DNA of 64,000 bases, taken from positions 372,001 through 436,000 of the forward strand of contig NZ_JACJRU010000002.1 of NCBI RefSeq assembly GCF_014697425.1. Direction: 5' to 3'. The translations under genes and the position numbers were made by a program. Positions 19,753-29,744 of the stretch are shown here, one piece after another (position 1 is the first letter of the stretch; each line of letters opens with the position of its first letter). The notes under the pieces were generated by a model. The model did not search any database and had not been told where the DNA came from. It saw only the letters and a program-made list of their open reading frames with translations. This DNA is from Nostoc sp. FACHB-110. GTDB taxonomy: Bacteria; Cyanobacteriota; Cyanobacteriia; Cyanobacteriales; Nostocaceae.

Positions 19753-20125
19753 GTGTTTCAGTTGTAAAGAACAATTATCTATTGCTGTTTCTTTACCCAG
19801 CCGTGTCAAAAAAAACGCAGTTTAGCACTGCATTTTATCTTTTTGCGTCCAGCCCAGGATTTTAAGTTAGCTTTTGCTATGAATATTAATTTATCAACTT
19901 TATTGGTGATTGAATTCAATATTTTTTTGCTAGCGAAATCTCCACTAGCAATTTCTTCAACCTTGGTGTTATGGACTGTTGACAAAGCCCCGTTGGGGCG
20001 GGGTGTGAGGGTTGGGAATAAGCTGATGTGCTTTCAAACTGCACATTCTCTGGTTGTGGCTGTCATTAGTCATTAGTCCTTTGTAATTTACAAATAACTA
20101 ATGACCCATGACCAAGGACAAAAAA
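19753..20125. other. Intergenic region argF-pstB with small hairpins
   Basis: No gene seen. It contains a hairpin gcccc-gtt-ggggc (19987-19999) and an STRR-like gtcattagt/actaatgac pair (20062-20070 / 20097-20105) next to the pstB stop that may form a stem after pstB. Confidence 0.45.
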
Positions 20126-20899
20126 CTAACCAAACCGCCCATTTACATAATCTGCGGTCTTTTTATTGGCAGGATTATTAAAGATTACTTCGGTTTTATT
20201 AAATTCAATCAACTCACCCAAATACATAAACGCCGTATAATCAGAAACCCTTGCGGCTTGCTGCATACTATGAGTCACAATCAAAATCGTCACTGTTTGT
20301 TTTAATTGAGCAATCAATTCCTCAATACTAGCCGTAGCTATGGGGTCTAAAGCCGATGTCGGTTCATCAAATAGTACCATCTCCGGTTCAGTGGCTAAAG
20401 CACGGGCAATACATAAGCGTTGCTGTTGTCCACCAGACAAATTAAAAGCCAAATCTTGCAAGCGATCCTTAACTTCATCCCACAAAGCCGCGTTGCGTAA
20501 AGCTGTTTCTACCTTTTCATCAATTACAGCACGTTTTGATTCACCCCGTACCCGCAAACCATAAGCCACATTTTCATAAATTGACTTGGGAAAAGGATTC
20601 GGTCTTTGAAACACCATACTAATCCGCATCCGCACTTCAATGGGGTCAACTTTATGACTTAATAAGTTAATCCCGTCTGGTTTTAAAGTAATTTCTCCTT
20701 GATAACGATTTCCCGGATACAAATCGTGCATCCGATTAAAACAGCGTAGCAAAGTAGTTTTCCCACATCCCGAAGGGCCAATCAGTGCCGTTACTTGCTT
20801 TTCACCTATTGGCAAATGAATATCTTTAAGGGCGTGGACTTTGCCACCATAGTAAAAATTGAGATAATCAACAGAAGCTTTTAAAGAAGGCTCTACCAT
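20126..20899 (-). CDS. pstB: Phosphate ABC transporter ATP-binding protein PstB
   Basis: ATPase of the high-affinity phosphate importer PstSCAB, acting on the cytoplasmic face. Motifs: Walker [11 protein letters not shown]-loop [10 protein letters not shown], signature LSGGQQQRL, Walker [14 protein letters not shown]-loop IVTHSMQQ. About 257 residues from the ATG giving MVEPSLKAS. The start overlaps the pstA stop by 7 bp, showing translational coupling; the longer upstream frame runs inside pstA and is not used. Last gene of the pstS-pstC-pstA-pstB operon. Confidence 0.97.
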   Translation of the reverse strand: MVEPSLKASVDYLNFYYGGKVHALKDIHLPIGEKQVTALIGPSGCGKTTLLRCFNRMHDLYPGNRYQGEITLKPDGINLLSHKVDPIEVRMRISMVFQRPNPFPKSIYENVAYGLRVRGESKRAVIDEKVETALRNAALWDEVKDRLQDLAFNLSGGQQQRLCIARALATEPEMVLFDEPTSALDPIATASIEELIAQLKQTVTILIVTHSMQQAARVSDYTAFMYLGELIEFNKTEVIFNNPANKKTADYVNGRFG

Positions 20900-21816
20900 T
20901 TGATTTTTTGACGTAAACGATAACGGATATAAATTGCTACGGCATTCATGATGAGAGTTATCGCAATTAATACGATACCTGCGGCGGCGGCGTTCACTTG
21001 AAATTCGGCTTGGGGACGAGACACCCAATCAAACATTTGTATTGGTAGGACTGTGAAGGGGGCTAACAACCAAGCAAAGGAAATGTAGGGAAACTGTGCT
21101 GTGATGGGTGGGTCTGGTAAAAAAGCAATAAATGTCAGTGCGCCAATAGTGATGAGAGGCGCAGTTTCCCCAATGGCGCGTGCTAAGGCGACAATAATAC
21201 CTGTGAGAATTGTGCCTGTAGAATATGGCAAAGCATGATCCCAAATCATTTGCCATTTAGAAGCCCCAGCCGCATAAGCCGCTTCGCGGATACTGTTAGG
21301 AATGGCGCGGAGGGCTTCACGGGTAGTGACAATTACTACTGGCAAAATCAACAAGGACAAGGTTAACCCAGCACTCAGGATGCTTTGACCCAGATTTAAC
21401 CCATAAACAAAAACGCCCAAAGCTAAAAGCCCGTAAATGATAGAAGGAACGCCAGCTAAGTTAGTAACGTTAATTTCAATCAAATCGGATAGCCAATTTT
21501 TGCGGGCGTATTCTTCTAGGTAAATTCCTGAGGCAATACCGATGGGAATTGCTGCCAATGCTGTAACTAGCATAACTAAAACAGTACCGACCCAAGCTGA
21601 AAAAATACCTGCTTGTTCTGCCCTGCGACTGGGAAATGAGGTGAGAAATTCCCAAGATAAACGCGGCCAGCCATCGCTAAATAAGTCAAAGATTAATGCC
21701 AGTAAAGTAATAATGCCGACTAACATCGACAACAAGCCAATGATATTAAAAATATATTGCGATCGCTTGTTGCGATTAATAATTTTGCGAATGTAGGGAA
21801 TATTTTGACTGACCAT
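20893..21816 (-). CDS. pstA: Phosphate ABC transporter permease PstA
   Basis: Inner-membrane permease of the phosphate importer, about 307 residues with six predicted transmembrane segments. The ABC-permease EAA loop is visible as [20 protein letters not shown]. The start used is the ATG of [12 protein letters not shown], one base after the pstC stop; an upstream TTG would lengthen it by 15 residues into pstC. Its 3' end overlaps pstB. All signs are of a working permease pair with PstC. Confidence 0.95.
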   Translation of the reverse strand: MVSQNIPYIRKIINRNKRSQYIFNIIGLLSMLVGIITLLALIFDLFSDGWPRLSWEFLTSFPSRRAEQAGIFSAWVGTVLVMLVTALAAIPIGIASGIYLEEYARKNWLSDLIEINVTNLAGVPSIIYGLLALGVFVYGLNLGQSILSAGLTLSLLILPVVIVTTREALRAIPNSIREAAYAAGASKWQMIWDHALPYSTGTILTGIIVALARAIGETAPLITIGALTFIAFLPDPPITAQFPYISFAWLLAPFTVLPIQMFDWVSRPQAEFQVNAAAAGIVLIAITLIMNAVAIYIRYRLRQKIKW

Positions 21817-21817
21817 C

Positions 21818-22732
21818 TTAATAAATTTCTCGATACCGCTTGCTGAGAAAATGCCCGACAATGTTGAACACCAAAGTTATCAGCATCAAAGTGAGTCCCA
21901 CCGCAAAAATCGTCTCGTACTCCAAACTGCCGTGGGGTAAATCGCCCAAACTCACCGATACTATATAAGCTGTCATGGTTGCGGCTGGTTCCATTGGGTT
22001 AAAGGTCAAATTAGGCTGTCCACCCGCCGCAATAGCCACCACCATCGTTTCCCCCACCGCCCGCGAAATTCCTAATATGTAAGCAGCAGAAATCCCAGAA
22101 ATTGCCGCAGGTAACACCACCCGCAAAGCTGTCTGTAAGCGCGTCGCCCCCGTTGCATACGAACCCTCCCGTAAATGTGTTGGTACAGCACGCATCGCAT
22201 CTTCGCTCAAAGAACTCACATAAGGGATAATCATCACCCCGATGACTAACCCCGCACTCAACATATTAAAACCAGGTAAATCAGGCAAAAATACTTGCAG
22301 TAACGGTGTGACAAACAACAGCGCAAAGTAACCGTAAACTACTGTCGGAATACCTGCAAGTAATTCTAATGCTGGCTTGACGACTTCTCTAACTAAGGGG
22401 GGCGCAAATTCACTTAAGTAAATGGCAATAATCGTACCTAAAGGTACAGCGACAAATAAAGCGACGGCGGTTGTGGTTAAAGTTCCAGCTACTAAAGGCC
22501 AAATGCCAAAATGCTTATCATCAAATAATGGTGTCCATTGAGTATCTGTTAAAAATTCCCACAAAGACACTTGGCGAAAAAATCTGACAGACTCGTAAAG
22601 TAAGATACCAACAATAGCTACTGTTGTTGCCACCGAAGAAAGGGCAGCTAAAAATAAAACAGATTCAATTGCCCGTTCTCGCACATTGCGAAATAGCTTA
22701 AAAGAAAATCGAGATGTGGTTGCAATGCTCAT
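21818..22732 (-). CDS. pstC: Phosphate ABC transporter permease PstC
   Basis: Partner permease to PstA. About 304 residues with six hydrophobic segments; EAA-type loop HLREGSYATGATRLQTALR. I chose the ATG of MSIATTSRF; the GTG-started extension upstream encodes repeat-like sequence (cttgtcgtagacatcgc) and is less likely. About 110 bp separate it from pstS, and it is contiguous with pstA. Expressed as part of the phosphate-starvation operon. Confidence 0.95.
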   Translation of the reverse strand: MSIATTSRFSFKLFRNVRERAIESVLFLAALSSVATTVAIVGILLYESVRFFRQVSLWEFLTDTQWTPLFDDKHFGIWPLVAGTLTTTAVALFVAVPLGTIIAIYLSEFAPPLVREVVKPALELLAGIPTVVYGYFALLFVTPLLQVFLPDLPGFNMLSAGLVIGVMIIPYVSSLSEDAMRAVPTHLREGSYATGATRLQTALRVVLPAAISGISAAYILGISRAVGETMVVAIAAGGQPNLTFNPMEPAATMTAYIVSVSLGDLPHGSLEYETIFAVGLTLMLITLVFNIVGHFLSKRYREIY

Positions 22733-22842
22733 ACCAGGGATGCGTAGACTTTTAGCGGCTTGTCGTAGACATCGCACTATACATTTAATAGATAAAGAGA
22801 GGTAGAGTACCTCCCTTTACAAAGTGATCAATTTTGGTCTAA

Positions 22843-23853
22843 CTATTGGGCTTCACGACGCAACAAGTCGTCAATTTTTAGCCCTACAGCTTCTTTACCG
22901 CCAAAAACAGTGCCGAATCTCTTTTTGCTGAAGTGACTTTGGGCGGTAGTATATGCTGAACTTGGCAAAGCTACATATCTCACTTCTTTAGAGAATTTAG
23001 CGGCATTTTGCAAATAGTATTGAACAAACTGCTTCACCTCTGGTTTGTCAATAGACTTAGAACTGACGTAGATAAATAAAGGCCGTGACAGAGGAGAGTA
23101 ACTACCATTTCTCACAGTAGTTTCTGAAGGTAATACACCGTTAATTGGTACGGCTTTTAATCTTTTTTGGTTCTCTGCATAGTAGGCATAACCAAAGTAG
23201 CCAATGGCGTTCTTATCACGGGATACACCCTGTACCAAAACGTTATCATCTTCACTGGCTGTGTAGTCACCACGGCTGGACTTGGCTTTACCAACAATAG
23301 CTTCGGTGAAATAATCAAAGGTTCCTGAGTTGGTTCCAGGGCCAAATAACTTCAGTGGTGCGCTAGGAAATCCTTGACGCACTTGACTCCAGTTATTAAC
23401 TTTACCCTGTGCGCCTGGTTCCCAGATTTTCTTAAGTTCGGCAACTGATAAATTCTTTGCCCAATTGTTTTGGGGGTTAACCACAACAGTAATCGCATCA
23501 TAAGCTACTGGTAATTCTATGTAGCGAATGCCTGCGGCTTTACAAGTATCAATTTCTTTTTGCAGAATTGGACGAGAAGCATTTGAGATATCTGTCTCAC
23601 CCCGACAGAATTTTTTGAAACCACCACCAGTTCCAGAAACACCAACTGTCACTCTAACTCTGCCTCTTTGGGATTTTTGGAATTCTTCGGCGGCTGCTTC
23701 AGTGATGGGGAAAACTGTACTAGAACCGTCAATGGCAATAGTTTTTACGCTTTGGGATTGAACCGCAGACATTGATAATCCCAAAGTAGTGCTTACCATT
23801 GCGATCGCACCTAATACTGTCAAGCCATTTAGCTTCAAGTTAATTTTACTCAC
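22843..23853 (-). CDS. pstS: Periplasmic phosphate-binding protein PstS
   Basis: 336-residue substrate-binding protein for inorganic phosphate. An N-terminal signal peptide (about 1-33, hydrophobic [20 protein letters not shown] then AVQSQS) directs it to the periplasm. Phosphate-binding segments are [27 protein letters not shown] and [16 protein letters not shown]. First gene of the pst operon. Its leader contains a strong imperfect hairpin and, further upstream, an 11-bp-spaced direct-repeat array resembling cyanobacterial Pho boxes, so phosphate-starvation control is likely. Confidence 0.95.
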   Translation of the reverse strand: MSKINLKLNGLTVLGAIAMVSTTLGLSMSAVQSQSVKTIAIDGSSTVFPITEAAAEEFQKSQRGRVRVTVGVSGTGGGFKKFCRGETDISNASRPILQKEIDTCKAAGIRYIELPVAYDAITVVVNPQNNWAKNLSVAELKKIWEPGAQGKVNNWSQVRQGFPSAPLKLFGPGTNSGTFDYFTEAIVGKAKSSRGDYTASEDDNVLVQGVSRDKNAIGYFGYAYYAENQKRLKAVPINGVLPSETTVRNGSYSPLSRPLFIYVSSKSIDKPEVKQFVQYYLQNAAKFSKEVRYVALPSSAYTTAQSHFSKKRFGTVFGGKEAVGLKIDDLLRREAQ

Positions 23854-23892
23854 AACAACGTTCCTCTTTTGTCTGATGCTCGATCGCTCTAC

Positions 23893-23941
23893 AAAGACAA
23901 GAATGTTGCTCAGTTTGATAACTAGTGAGCATCTTGTCTTT
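23893..23941 (-). promoter_or_regulatory. Hairpin in the pstS leader
   Basis: Stem aaagacaaga (23893-23902) / tcttgtcttt (23932-23941), then a 4-nt bulge and tgctca/tgagca around a 13-nt loop. It lies between the Pho-box-like array and the pstS start, without a following T-run in the sense direction. It may stabilise or regulate the mRNA. Confidence 0.55.
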
Positions 23942-23975
23942 ACTGTAAAAAAAATGACACCATCAGGTAATAATG

Positions 23976-24005
23976 AAATTAATTTTTGGTTATATCTTGG
24001 TTAAT
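23976..24005 (-). promoter_or_regulatory. Pho-box-like direct repeats upstream of pstS
   Basis: Read on the minus strand: ATTAACCA, TATAACCA and ATTAATTT, separated by AGA and AAA, giving an 11-bp period. This fits the cyanobacterial Pho box (8-bp repeats related to YTTAAYYW with 3-bp spacers) bound by the PhoB/SphR regulator. It lies about 120 bp upstream of the pstS start. Confidence 0.65.
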
Positions 24006-24784
24006 TTTTTAGCTAAATTTTGGCTATGTACTGCTATTAAACAGCAAAAAGTTTAGTATTTACCCAGAGATAAATTCTTGAAAAATTCCTGCAATAAACG
24101 ATATCTTGCATCTTAGGTGGGAATCTTTTGCATTTTGAGATATCGATATAAAATCATCACTATATTTCTACAAATCATACTTTGAGCATTTAATAATACT
24201 TAAGTAAGCTTTTCTATTCGGGTATCAAAACTTGATAACAAGCTAATTAAATGAAGTATGGTGCAACTATACACTTATTCACCAACAAACTGACTCAAAC
24301 TAATATAGAGTTATGTTTGTTAATTTGATGCAGCCTAGCTTTTAGCTTCTCTAATATGGCGATCGCTACATAAAAGATTCCACTTAATTTCTCAAACAGT
24401 CAGCATCATTTCAGCGATTAACATTATGCTTTAACAGATTTATCTGAATTTCAGAAAATAAAAATATTGTTTTTATGAAAAGTGTAATCACAATTTTAAG
24501 CGTAATTTAATTATTTAAATCAATTGAAATTTTATGCTAAATATTTAATAAATACCTGATAAAAACCTGGAAAATCACAAAAAACTGTGGTAGCATATTT
24601 TACAAAACTTATTAAAGTATATAAATAAATTTTTGCTTAAAAAATATACAGTCATTTAATAACAGTATATTTGCTGTATAACAAAGTAATAAATATTGAA
24701 CATATTAGATCAACAGCAGCGTAGTAACACAGAGCTATAGATTTTCATGATTGCCCTCCGTTCATTTACATACTCATTTCAGCA
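24006..24784. other. Long AT-rich intergenic region between pstS and the second pstB
   Basis: Divergent spacer of about 780 bp with no credible ORF or RNA gene. It holds the promoter regions of pstS and the pstB paralogue, runs of A and T, and one HIP1 site near 24359. I see no terminator. Confidence 0.5.
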
Positions 24785-25579
24785 ATGAATAAACTCATTC
24801 CAGCAATCAAGGTTAAAAATCTCAGCCTTTACTACAACACCCAAAAAATCCTCGAAGGGGTGTCAATGGATATTTACCAGGACAAAGTAACGGCAATTAT
24901 TGGCCCTAGCGGTTGTGGTAAATCTACCTTTATTAAATGCCTCAATCGGATGAATGAATTAGAAGCCCAAGTCCAAGTTGAAGGCAGAGTAGAATTTTAT
25001 AACCAAAATATTTATGAACGGCGAATCAATTTAAACCGCTTACGTCGCCAAGTCAGCATAGTACTGCCCAAACCTAATCTCTTTCCCATGAGTGTGTATG
25101 ATAATGTTGCCTATGGGGTAAAAATTTTAGGATGGCGACCAAAAGTCGAGTTAGATGAAATTGTTGAATCTGCGATTAAAGCTGCTGACCTGTGGGAAGA
25201 AGTAAAAAATAAATTGCATAAATCTGCTTTAGAGCTTTCTGGCGGACAACAGCAACGGCTTTGTATAGCTCGTGCTTTAGCAGTTAAACCCAAAGTCCTA
25301 CTAATGGATGAGCCTTGTTTTGGTCTTGACCCTATCGCCAGTATGAAAGTAGAAAGCTTAATTCAGAGTTTACGCTTGCGATCGGATTTAACAATGGTAA
25401 TTATCAGTCATAATTTACAGCAAGTTACCCGTGTATCTGATTTCACAGCCTTTTTTCAAACCAACGAAAACCGCATTGGACAGATGGTCGAATTTGGCGT
25501 TACTAAAAAAATCTTTTCTAACGCTCTTGATGCACGCACCCGTGAATATGTCCTAGCGCGCCTCGGTTGTGGCAAATAA
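24785..25579 (+). CDS. PstB-like ATPase paralogue with altered Q-loop
   Basis: 264-residue ABC ATPase related to PstB, transcribed away from the pst operon and lacking its own permeases. Walker A GPSGCGKST, signature LSGGQQQRL and H-loop IISHNLQQ are intact. However, the Q-loop Gln is replaced (IVLPKPNLFP in place of VFQKPNPFP), and the region after Walker B reads DEPCFGLDP in place of DEPTSALDP. It may hydrolyse ATP differently, serve as an alternative ATPase for PstCA, or be regulatory. Annotated as phosphate-type by homology only; placement beside pstS suggests a phosphate link. Confidence 0.88.
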   Translation: MNKLIPAIKVKNLSLYYNTQKILEGVSMDIYQDKVTAIIGPSGCGKSTFIKCLNRMNELEAQVQVEGRVEFYNQNIYERRINLNRLRRQVSIVLPKPNLFPMSVYDNVAYGVKILGWRPKVELDEIVESAIKAADLWEEVKNKLHKSALELSGGQQQRLCIARALAVKPKVLLMDEPCFGLDPIASMKVESLIQSLRLRSDLTMVIISHNLQQVTRVSDFTAFFQTNENRIGQMVEFGVTKKIFSNALDARTREYVLARLGCGK

Positions 25580-25950
25580 ATCAACTCAAGATATCAACAA
25601 CCTGGATTAATTCGCTTAGTATCGTAATTCTAAATTGTTTGTGAACGCCTTCTTTCCTATCTCCCTTTGTGTACTTAGCGTACTTTGTGGTTCATTATCA
25701 TAATTCTTGTTCACGCCTTATCTGGATTGAAACGCTGATTAAATATCTAAATTTTTGTATATACATTCATCGAAATTATTTTATCTTATTAGAAATTATT
25801 AATATAGCTTGACAAAGCTAGCAAAACTCTAGTATCCCTTTTAGGGAGTTTTACGGTTATCAGATGCTTAATCACCCAGATATAACATGGGTGTTTTACT
25901 TCCTTAGACGTGAATTTAACAATCTGAGCCAGATTGCCATACAGTAATTT
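25580..25950. other. Intergenic region before the NYN-LOTUS gene
   Basis: No gene seen. It contains a dispersed repeat with the motif ccctttgtgtacttagcg (around 25640-25720) and a hairpin-like aaaactc...gagtttt pair (about 25826-25853). Confidence 0.4.
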
Positions 25951-27042
25951 ATGAGCTATGCCACCCAAACTGAGTTAAATGGCTCAGATACTATCACCAA
26001 TATCAAGCCATTTGAGCCAACACAGCACGATTTTGTTAACAAAACCGAGATAGCAGTATTGCTATTAGATGCAGAAAATTTACAAATTAATACTGAAACG
26101 GAAAAGTTGCTCACCACAGTTTGCAACTGTCCAATTCAAATCAAAATTGCCTTTGCCAATTGGTGTCGTATGGGCAAATTAGATATAGAATTACATGGGC
26201 GTGGTTATGATTTAATTCATGTACCTGCGGGTAAAGACAATGCCGACGGCAAAATGATTGCTCTTGGCTCATCTATTCATGAAAGATACCCAAAGGTTAA
26301 GGAAGTTTTAGTTTGTTCTTCAGATAAAGTTATGACTAATCTATGCAACCATCTACAACAACATGGATTAGTGGTATATCAAGTCAGCAAGCAAGGTGAA
26401 GATATTACAGTACTGAATAGTTCTACAGGTCAACTTGTCAGACAGGTTGCTAATTCTGTCATAGAAATACCAACGATCGCACAGTTTATTCACCAAATCA
26501 AAGAATTAATTAAAGCTGAACAAAAACATACTAAAAATACTTGGATTCAGCTAAATACTATTTCTCAAAATTATAAAAACAAGTACAATTTAACAATTAG
26601 CCAAATAGCGGCTAAACACTTTCCCGGGAAAAAAGCCAGAGAAATTTTTACTAACCATCCTCAAGAATTTGTCCTGCATCAAATTGCTCAAGATGCCGCA
26701 GTCTATATCACGCTTTTTGATATCAATTTAGAACAGGCAGAAAAACAACAAGATGATGCAAAATTAAGCAATAATCAATCATTGGTATTGCCTAACATGG
26801 CTACCAAAGTAGATTTAGAACAAGCACTCAAGCAGATTATTAATGAATTAACTAACCATACTCCCGGAAGCTACATTAACATTGGGCCTTTAGGCAGCCA
26901 ATTTAAAGAGCAGTATGGTAAACCAATTACCGAACAAATTAAAAGTTTGCAATTAAGCGGTAATTTTCTGAAATTTTTGCAATCCTGTAAATCCTTTCAA
27001 CTCAGAAAATCAACGAAAGGATGGGAGATAGCGATTAAATAA
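25951..27042 (+). CDS. NYN domain protein with two C-terminal OST-HTH/LOTUS-like domains
   Basis: 363-residue protein. N-terminal NYN (PIN-like) RNase domain about 32-155, with likely metal-binding acids Asp40 (VLLLDAEN), Asp99 (NADGKM) and Asp125 (CSSDKV). Two helical segments follow, about 190-257 (WIQLNTISQNYK...) and 290-360 (GSYINIGPLGSQFK...FQL), each with the pattern of OST-HTH/LOTUS RNA-binding domains. The architecture resembles animal MARF1/Limkain and bacterial LabA-like proteins. Predicted cytoplasmic RNase or RNA-binding regulator; the target is unknown. Single gene. Confidence 0.82.
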   Translation: MSYATQTELNGSDTITNIKPFEPTQHDFVNKTEIAVLLLDAENLQINTETEKLLTTVCNCPIQIKIAFANWCRMGKLDIELHGRGYDLIHVPAGKDNADGKMIALGSSIHERYPKVKEVLVCSSDKVMTNLCNHLQQHGLVVYQVSKQGEDITVLNSSTGQLVRQVANSVIEIPTIAQFIHQIKELIKAEQKHTKNTWIQLNTISQNYKNKYNLTISQIAAKHFPGKKAREIFTNHPQEFVLHQIAQDAAVYITLFDINLEQAEKQQDDAKLSNNQSLVLPNMATKVDLEQALKQIINELTNHTPGSYINIGPLGSQFKEQYGKPITEQIKSLQLSGNFLKFLQSCKSFQLRKSTKGWEIAIK

Positions 27043-27182
27043 TTTCTCCCCTATGCCCTTGCTTCTCTAGGTTTGATGTTGTAGTATGCTTACATAATTC
27101 TTGCTTAGGAAGGACTTGATAATCTAGCAAAAAAGGCAAAATTTAAACATAGATAAGCTCTAGTGCTAGATTTTCAGGATTT

Positions 27183-28205
27183 ATGGAAATTGCTCACGTT
27201 CACTTCTATGTAGAAAATGCCACACTGTGGCGAGATTGGTTTGTCAACTATCTAGGATTTATCGCCGTACCTAGCAAGATAAATTCATCTCACACCCACA
27301 CAGAAATAGTCCAAAGTGGCACTATCTGTTTTTTACTGTCTTCGCCGTTATTACCTCATAGTCCAGTAGCCCAGTTTCTACACCAACATCCTCCCGGTGT
27401 GGCGGACATTGCTTTTAGTGTCCCAAATGTAGAAGCTGCGATCGCACAAGCAGCAGCACACGGAGCTACAATCTTAGAACCTATCCAACAATACCCAGGC
27501 TATAAATGCGGCAAAATTGCGGCTTGGGGTAGTATGACTCACACCTTCATCGAAAAAGACCAAGCTAGCCCCTTACAAAGTCAGCATCGCCCTATTTTTA
27601 CCGCCATAGATCACATCGTTTTAAACGTTACAGTTGGTGATTTAGAGCGAGCAGTCACTTGGTACACAAACATTTTAAACTTGCAACCAAAACAAGCCTT
27701 TAAAATTCAAACCGATCGCTCCGCTTTGCACAGCCAAGTAATGGTTTCTCACCAAGGTAGCGTCCAATTACCAATTAACGAGCCAGCTTCTGGCAATTCT
27801 CAAATTCAAGAGTTCCTCGATATCAACCGCGGCCCGGGAATTCAGCATATCGCCTTACGCACATCAAATCTCGTCAGTGCGATCGCCAAATTGCGTAGTC
27901 GGGGCTTATCTTTACTATCTGTTCCCCAAACCTACTATACCCAACTCCAAAAACGGCCAGAATTTCCCCTATCCTCTTTAGAACTTGCAGCGATCGCTCA
28001 ACAAGAAATCTTAGTTGATTGGCAAGTAAATACTCACAACGCTTTACTGTTACAAATCTTTACACAACCTATTTTTAGCCAGCCGACATTTTTCTTTGAA
28101 TTTATTGAACGCCGTTTTCAAGCCCAAGGTTTTGGCGAAGGTAACTTCCGCGCCTTGTTTGAAGCCATTGAAAGCGAACAAATCAAACGGGGTACTCTTT
28201 CTTAG
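27183..28205 (+). CDS. hppD: 4-hydroxyphenylpyruvate dioxygenase
   Basis: Converts 4-hydroxyphenylpyruvate to homogentisate in tyrosine breakdown and tocopherol synthesis. 340 residues made of two VOC halves. The three iron ligands are visible: His144 (AIDHIVLNV), His222 (GIQHIALRT) and Glu306 (FFFEFIERRF). The C-terminal QGFGEGNFRALFEAIE is typical. It starts with ATG. A 7-bp repeat array begins right after the stop. Confidence 0.93.
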   Translation: MEIAHVHFYVENATLWRDWFVNYLGFIAVPSKINSSHTHTEIVQSGTICFLLSSPLLPHSPVAQFLHQHPPGVADIAFSVPNVEAAIAQAAAHGATILEPIQQYPGYKCGKIAAWGSMTHTFIEKDQASPLQSQHRPIFTAIDHIVLNVTVGDLERAVTWYTNILNLQPKQAFKIQTDRSALHSQVMVSHQGSVQLPINEPASGNSQIQEFLDINRGPGIQHIALRTSNLVSAIAKLRSRGLSLLSVPQTYYTQLQKRPEFPLSSLELAAIAQQEILVDWQVNTHNALLLQIFTQPIFSQPTFFFEFIERRFQAQGFGEGNFRALFEAIESEQIKRGTLS

Positions 28206-28213
28206 TATTGAGA

Positions 28214-28245
28214 TGAAGTATGAAGTGTGAAGTATGAAGTGTGAA
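28214..28245. repeat. STRR TGAAGTR, 4.6 copies
   Basis: Alternating TGAAGTA and TGAAGTG units between hppD and the HAD gene, the same family as the arrays at 18054 (inverse) and 63386. Confidence 0.9.
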
Positions 28246-28340
28246 ATTTCATTCTTCTGCCTTCTAGTTGGCCATTGATTGATGACTAATGATACACAAG
28301 TAAGTTAATCTTAAGAAAAATTAACATTTAAATTCCGCCG

Positions 28341-29039
28341 ATGCTAAGACTATTTACAGACTTTGACGGCCCCATTGTTGATGTTTCTGAACGATACTAT
28401 CGTGTTTATCAATTTTGTTTAGCAAAAACCCAACGTCCAGGCCAAGCGGTACGCCAATTAAGTAAACAAGAATTTTGGCAATTGAAAAGAGCGCGTGTTC
28501 CTGAAGCACAAATCGCTTTAAAATCTGGACTGGAAGAGGCGCAAGCACAAGAATTCTCTCAGCTACGGCGGAAAACAGTACATACAAAAGAATATTTTGA
28601 CTATGACACCTTAATGCCGGGTGCTGTCGAAACATTGGTGAAGATTCAAGAGGCTGGAATTGATTTAGCTGTCATGACAATGCGGCGGGTATGGGAATTA
28701 GACTTTGCCTTTAAAAAATTTGATTTGGATAGGTTTTTTCCCGAAAATCGCTGTTATTGTCTAGCCAACGACTATGTTAAAACCCGTGATATCGAAGATA
28801 AACCATTGTTAATGGCCAAAGCTTTAAAAGAACTGTCTCCCATCGCCGATACTTGGATGGTAGGGGATACAGAAGCCGATATCACAGCCGCGAAAAAACA
28901 CAATATTAAAGCCATTGCGGTAGAATCTGGTATCCGCGATCGCGCTCAAATAGAACTGTATCATCCTGATTACATAGTTCCTAACTTAAGCTCTGCTTTT
29001 GCTTTGATTGTTGAGAATCGAACCTTAGTACTCAAGTAA
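28341..29039 (+). CDS. HAD superfamily hydrolase
   Basis: 232-residue phosphatase-like protein. HAD motif I is DFDGPIVD at residues 7-14, a cap domain follows at about 15-95, motif II is the Thr in DLAVMTMRR, and motif IV is GDTEADITAAK. Catalytic residues are present, so phosphatase activity is likely; the substrate is unknown. Convergent with the CPP1-like gene and ended by a shared bidirectional terminator. Confidence 0.88.
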   Translation: MLRLFTDFDGPIVDVSERYYRVYQFCLAKTQRPGQAVRQLSKQEFWQLKRARVPEAQIALKSGLEEAQAQEFSQLRRKTVHTKEYFDYDTLMPGAVETLVKIQEAGIDLAVMTMRRVWELDFAFKKFDLDRFFPENRCYCLANDYVKTRDIEDKPLLMAKALKELSPIADTWMVGDTEADITAAKKHNIKAIAVESGIRDRAQIELYHPDYIVPNLSSAFALIVENRTLVLK

Positions 29040-29056
29040 TCCAGAATAGACACAAC

Positions 29057-29098
29057 AAAATAGGTAGCAACTTGAAAAAACAAATTGCTACCTATTTT
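29057..29098. terminator. Bidirectional terminator
   Basis: Perfect 14-bp stem, aaaataggtagcaa / ttgctacctatttt, with a 14-nt loop, A/T tracts on both sides, placed between two convergent genes. Confidence 0.92.
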
Positions 29099-29117
29099 TA
29101 ATTTAAAAACCTTCAAT

Positions 29118-29744
29118 TTAACGTAAAAAGCTGCTGATCAGCCATAACAATATAAATGTAAACACCGTAGAGAATTGGTCTGTAGTCAACTTCAGCAAGC
29201 TAAATTGGGGTAACAACCAATTAGCCAGCAAGCCACCCACAATTAAGCCCACAATCAGACCAATCAGTGTTAACAGAACGGCTCTGCCAAACCTACCTTC
29301 TTTGCGATTCAGAAAGTAAACACTGACACCTACACCTACCACTAACGCTAGCTGTAGAATTTGATCACCGCTAGCAGGATAAAAAATCCCAATAGCACTC
29401 AAACCTGAATACCAAGCACCTGGTAAAAGTATCTCTGCCGCTGTTGGCTGATCTATGATTCTTTGGAGCCATGCAGGTGACTGTTCACGAGGCGTTGAGA
29501 CTTCTTTCGGAGGAAATGGTACTCGCAGTTCTGGAAACCTGATACGTTCAGGAACTTTGATTTTGCCTTCCTGACGCATCCTCAGCCGATCCATTAAAAT
29601 CGCATCGTAAGCTGCTTCAATGAGTTCCACATTTTTGCTATCGCCACTGTATTGCTCCAATAGGCGATTGCGAGCATCCTGAATTTCATCAAAGCTAGCA
29701 TCCTCGGACACCCCAAGTTTTTCGTAGGGATTTTGATCGCTCAT
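29118..29744 (-). CDS. CPP1-like family protein (J-like domain plus membrane segments)
   Basis: 208 residues. The N-terminal J-like domain (about 5-60: PYEKLGVSEDASFDEIQDAR) lacks the HPD motif, and three to four C-terminal transmembrane helices start near residue 105. This matches the cyanobacterial/plastid CPP1 (DUF3353) family, which stabilises protochlorophyllide oxidoreductase in plants; the same role here is only inferred. Likely in thylakoid or plasma membrane. Convergent with the HAD gene. Confidence 0.85.
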   Translation of the reverse strand: MSDQNPYEKLGVSEDASFDEIQDARNRLLEQYSGDSKNVELIEAAYDAILMDRLRMRQEGKIKVPERIRFPELRVPFPPKEVSTPREQSPAWLQRIIDQPTAAEILLPGAWYSGLSAIGIFYPASGDQILQLALVVGVGVSVYFLNRKEGRFGRAVLLTLIGLIVGLIVGGLLANWLLPQFSLLKLTTDQFSTVFTFILLWLISSFLR

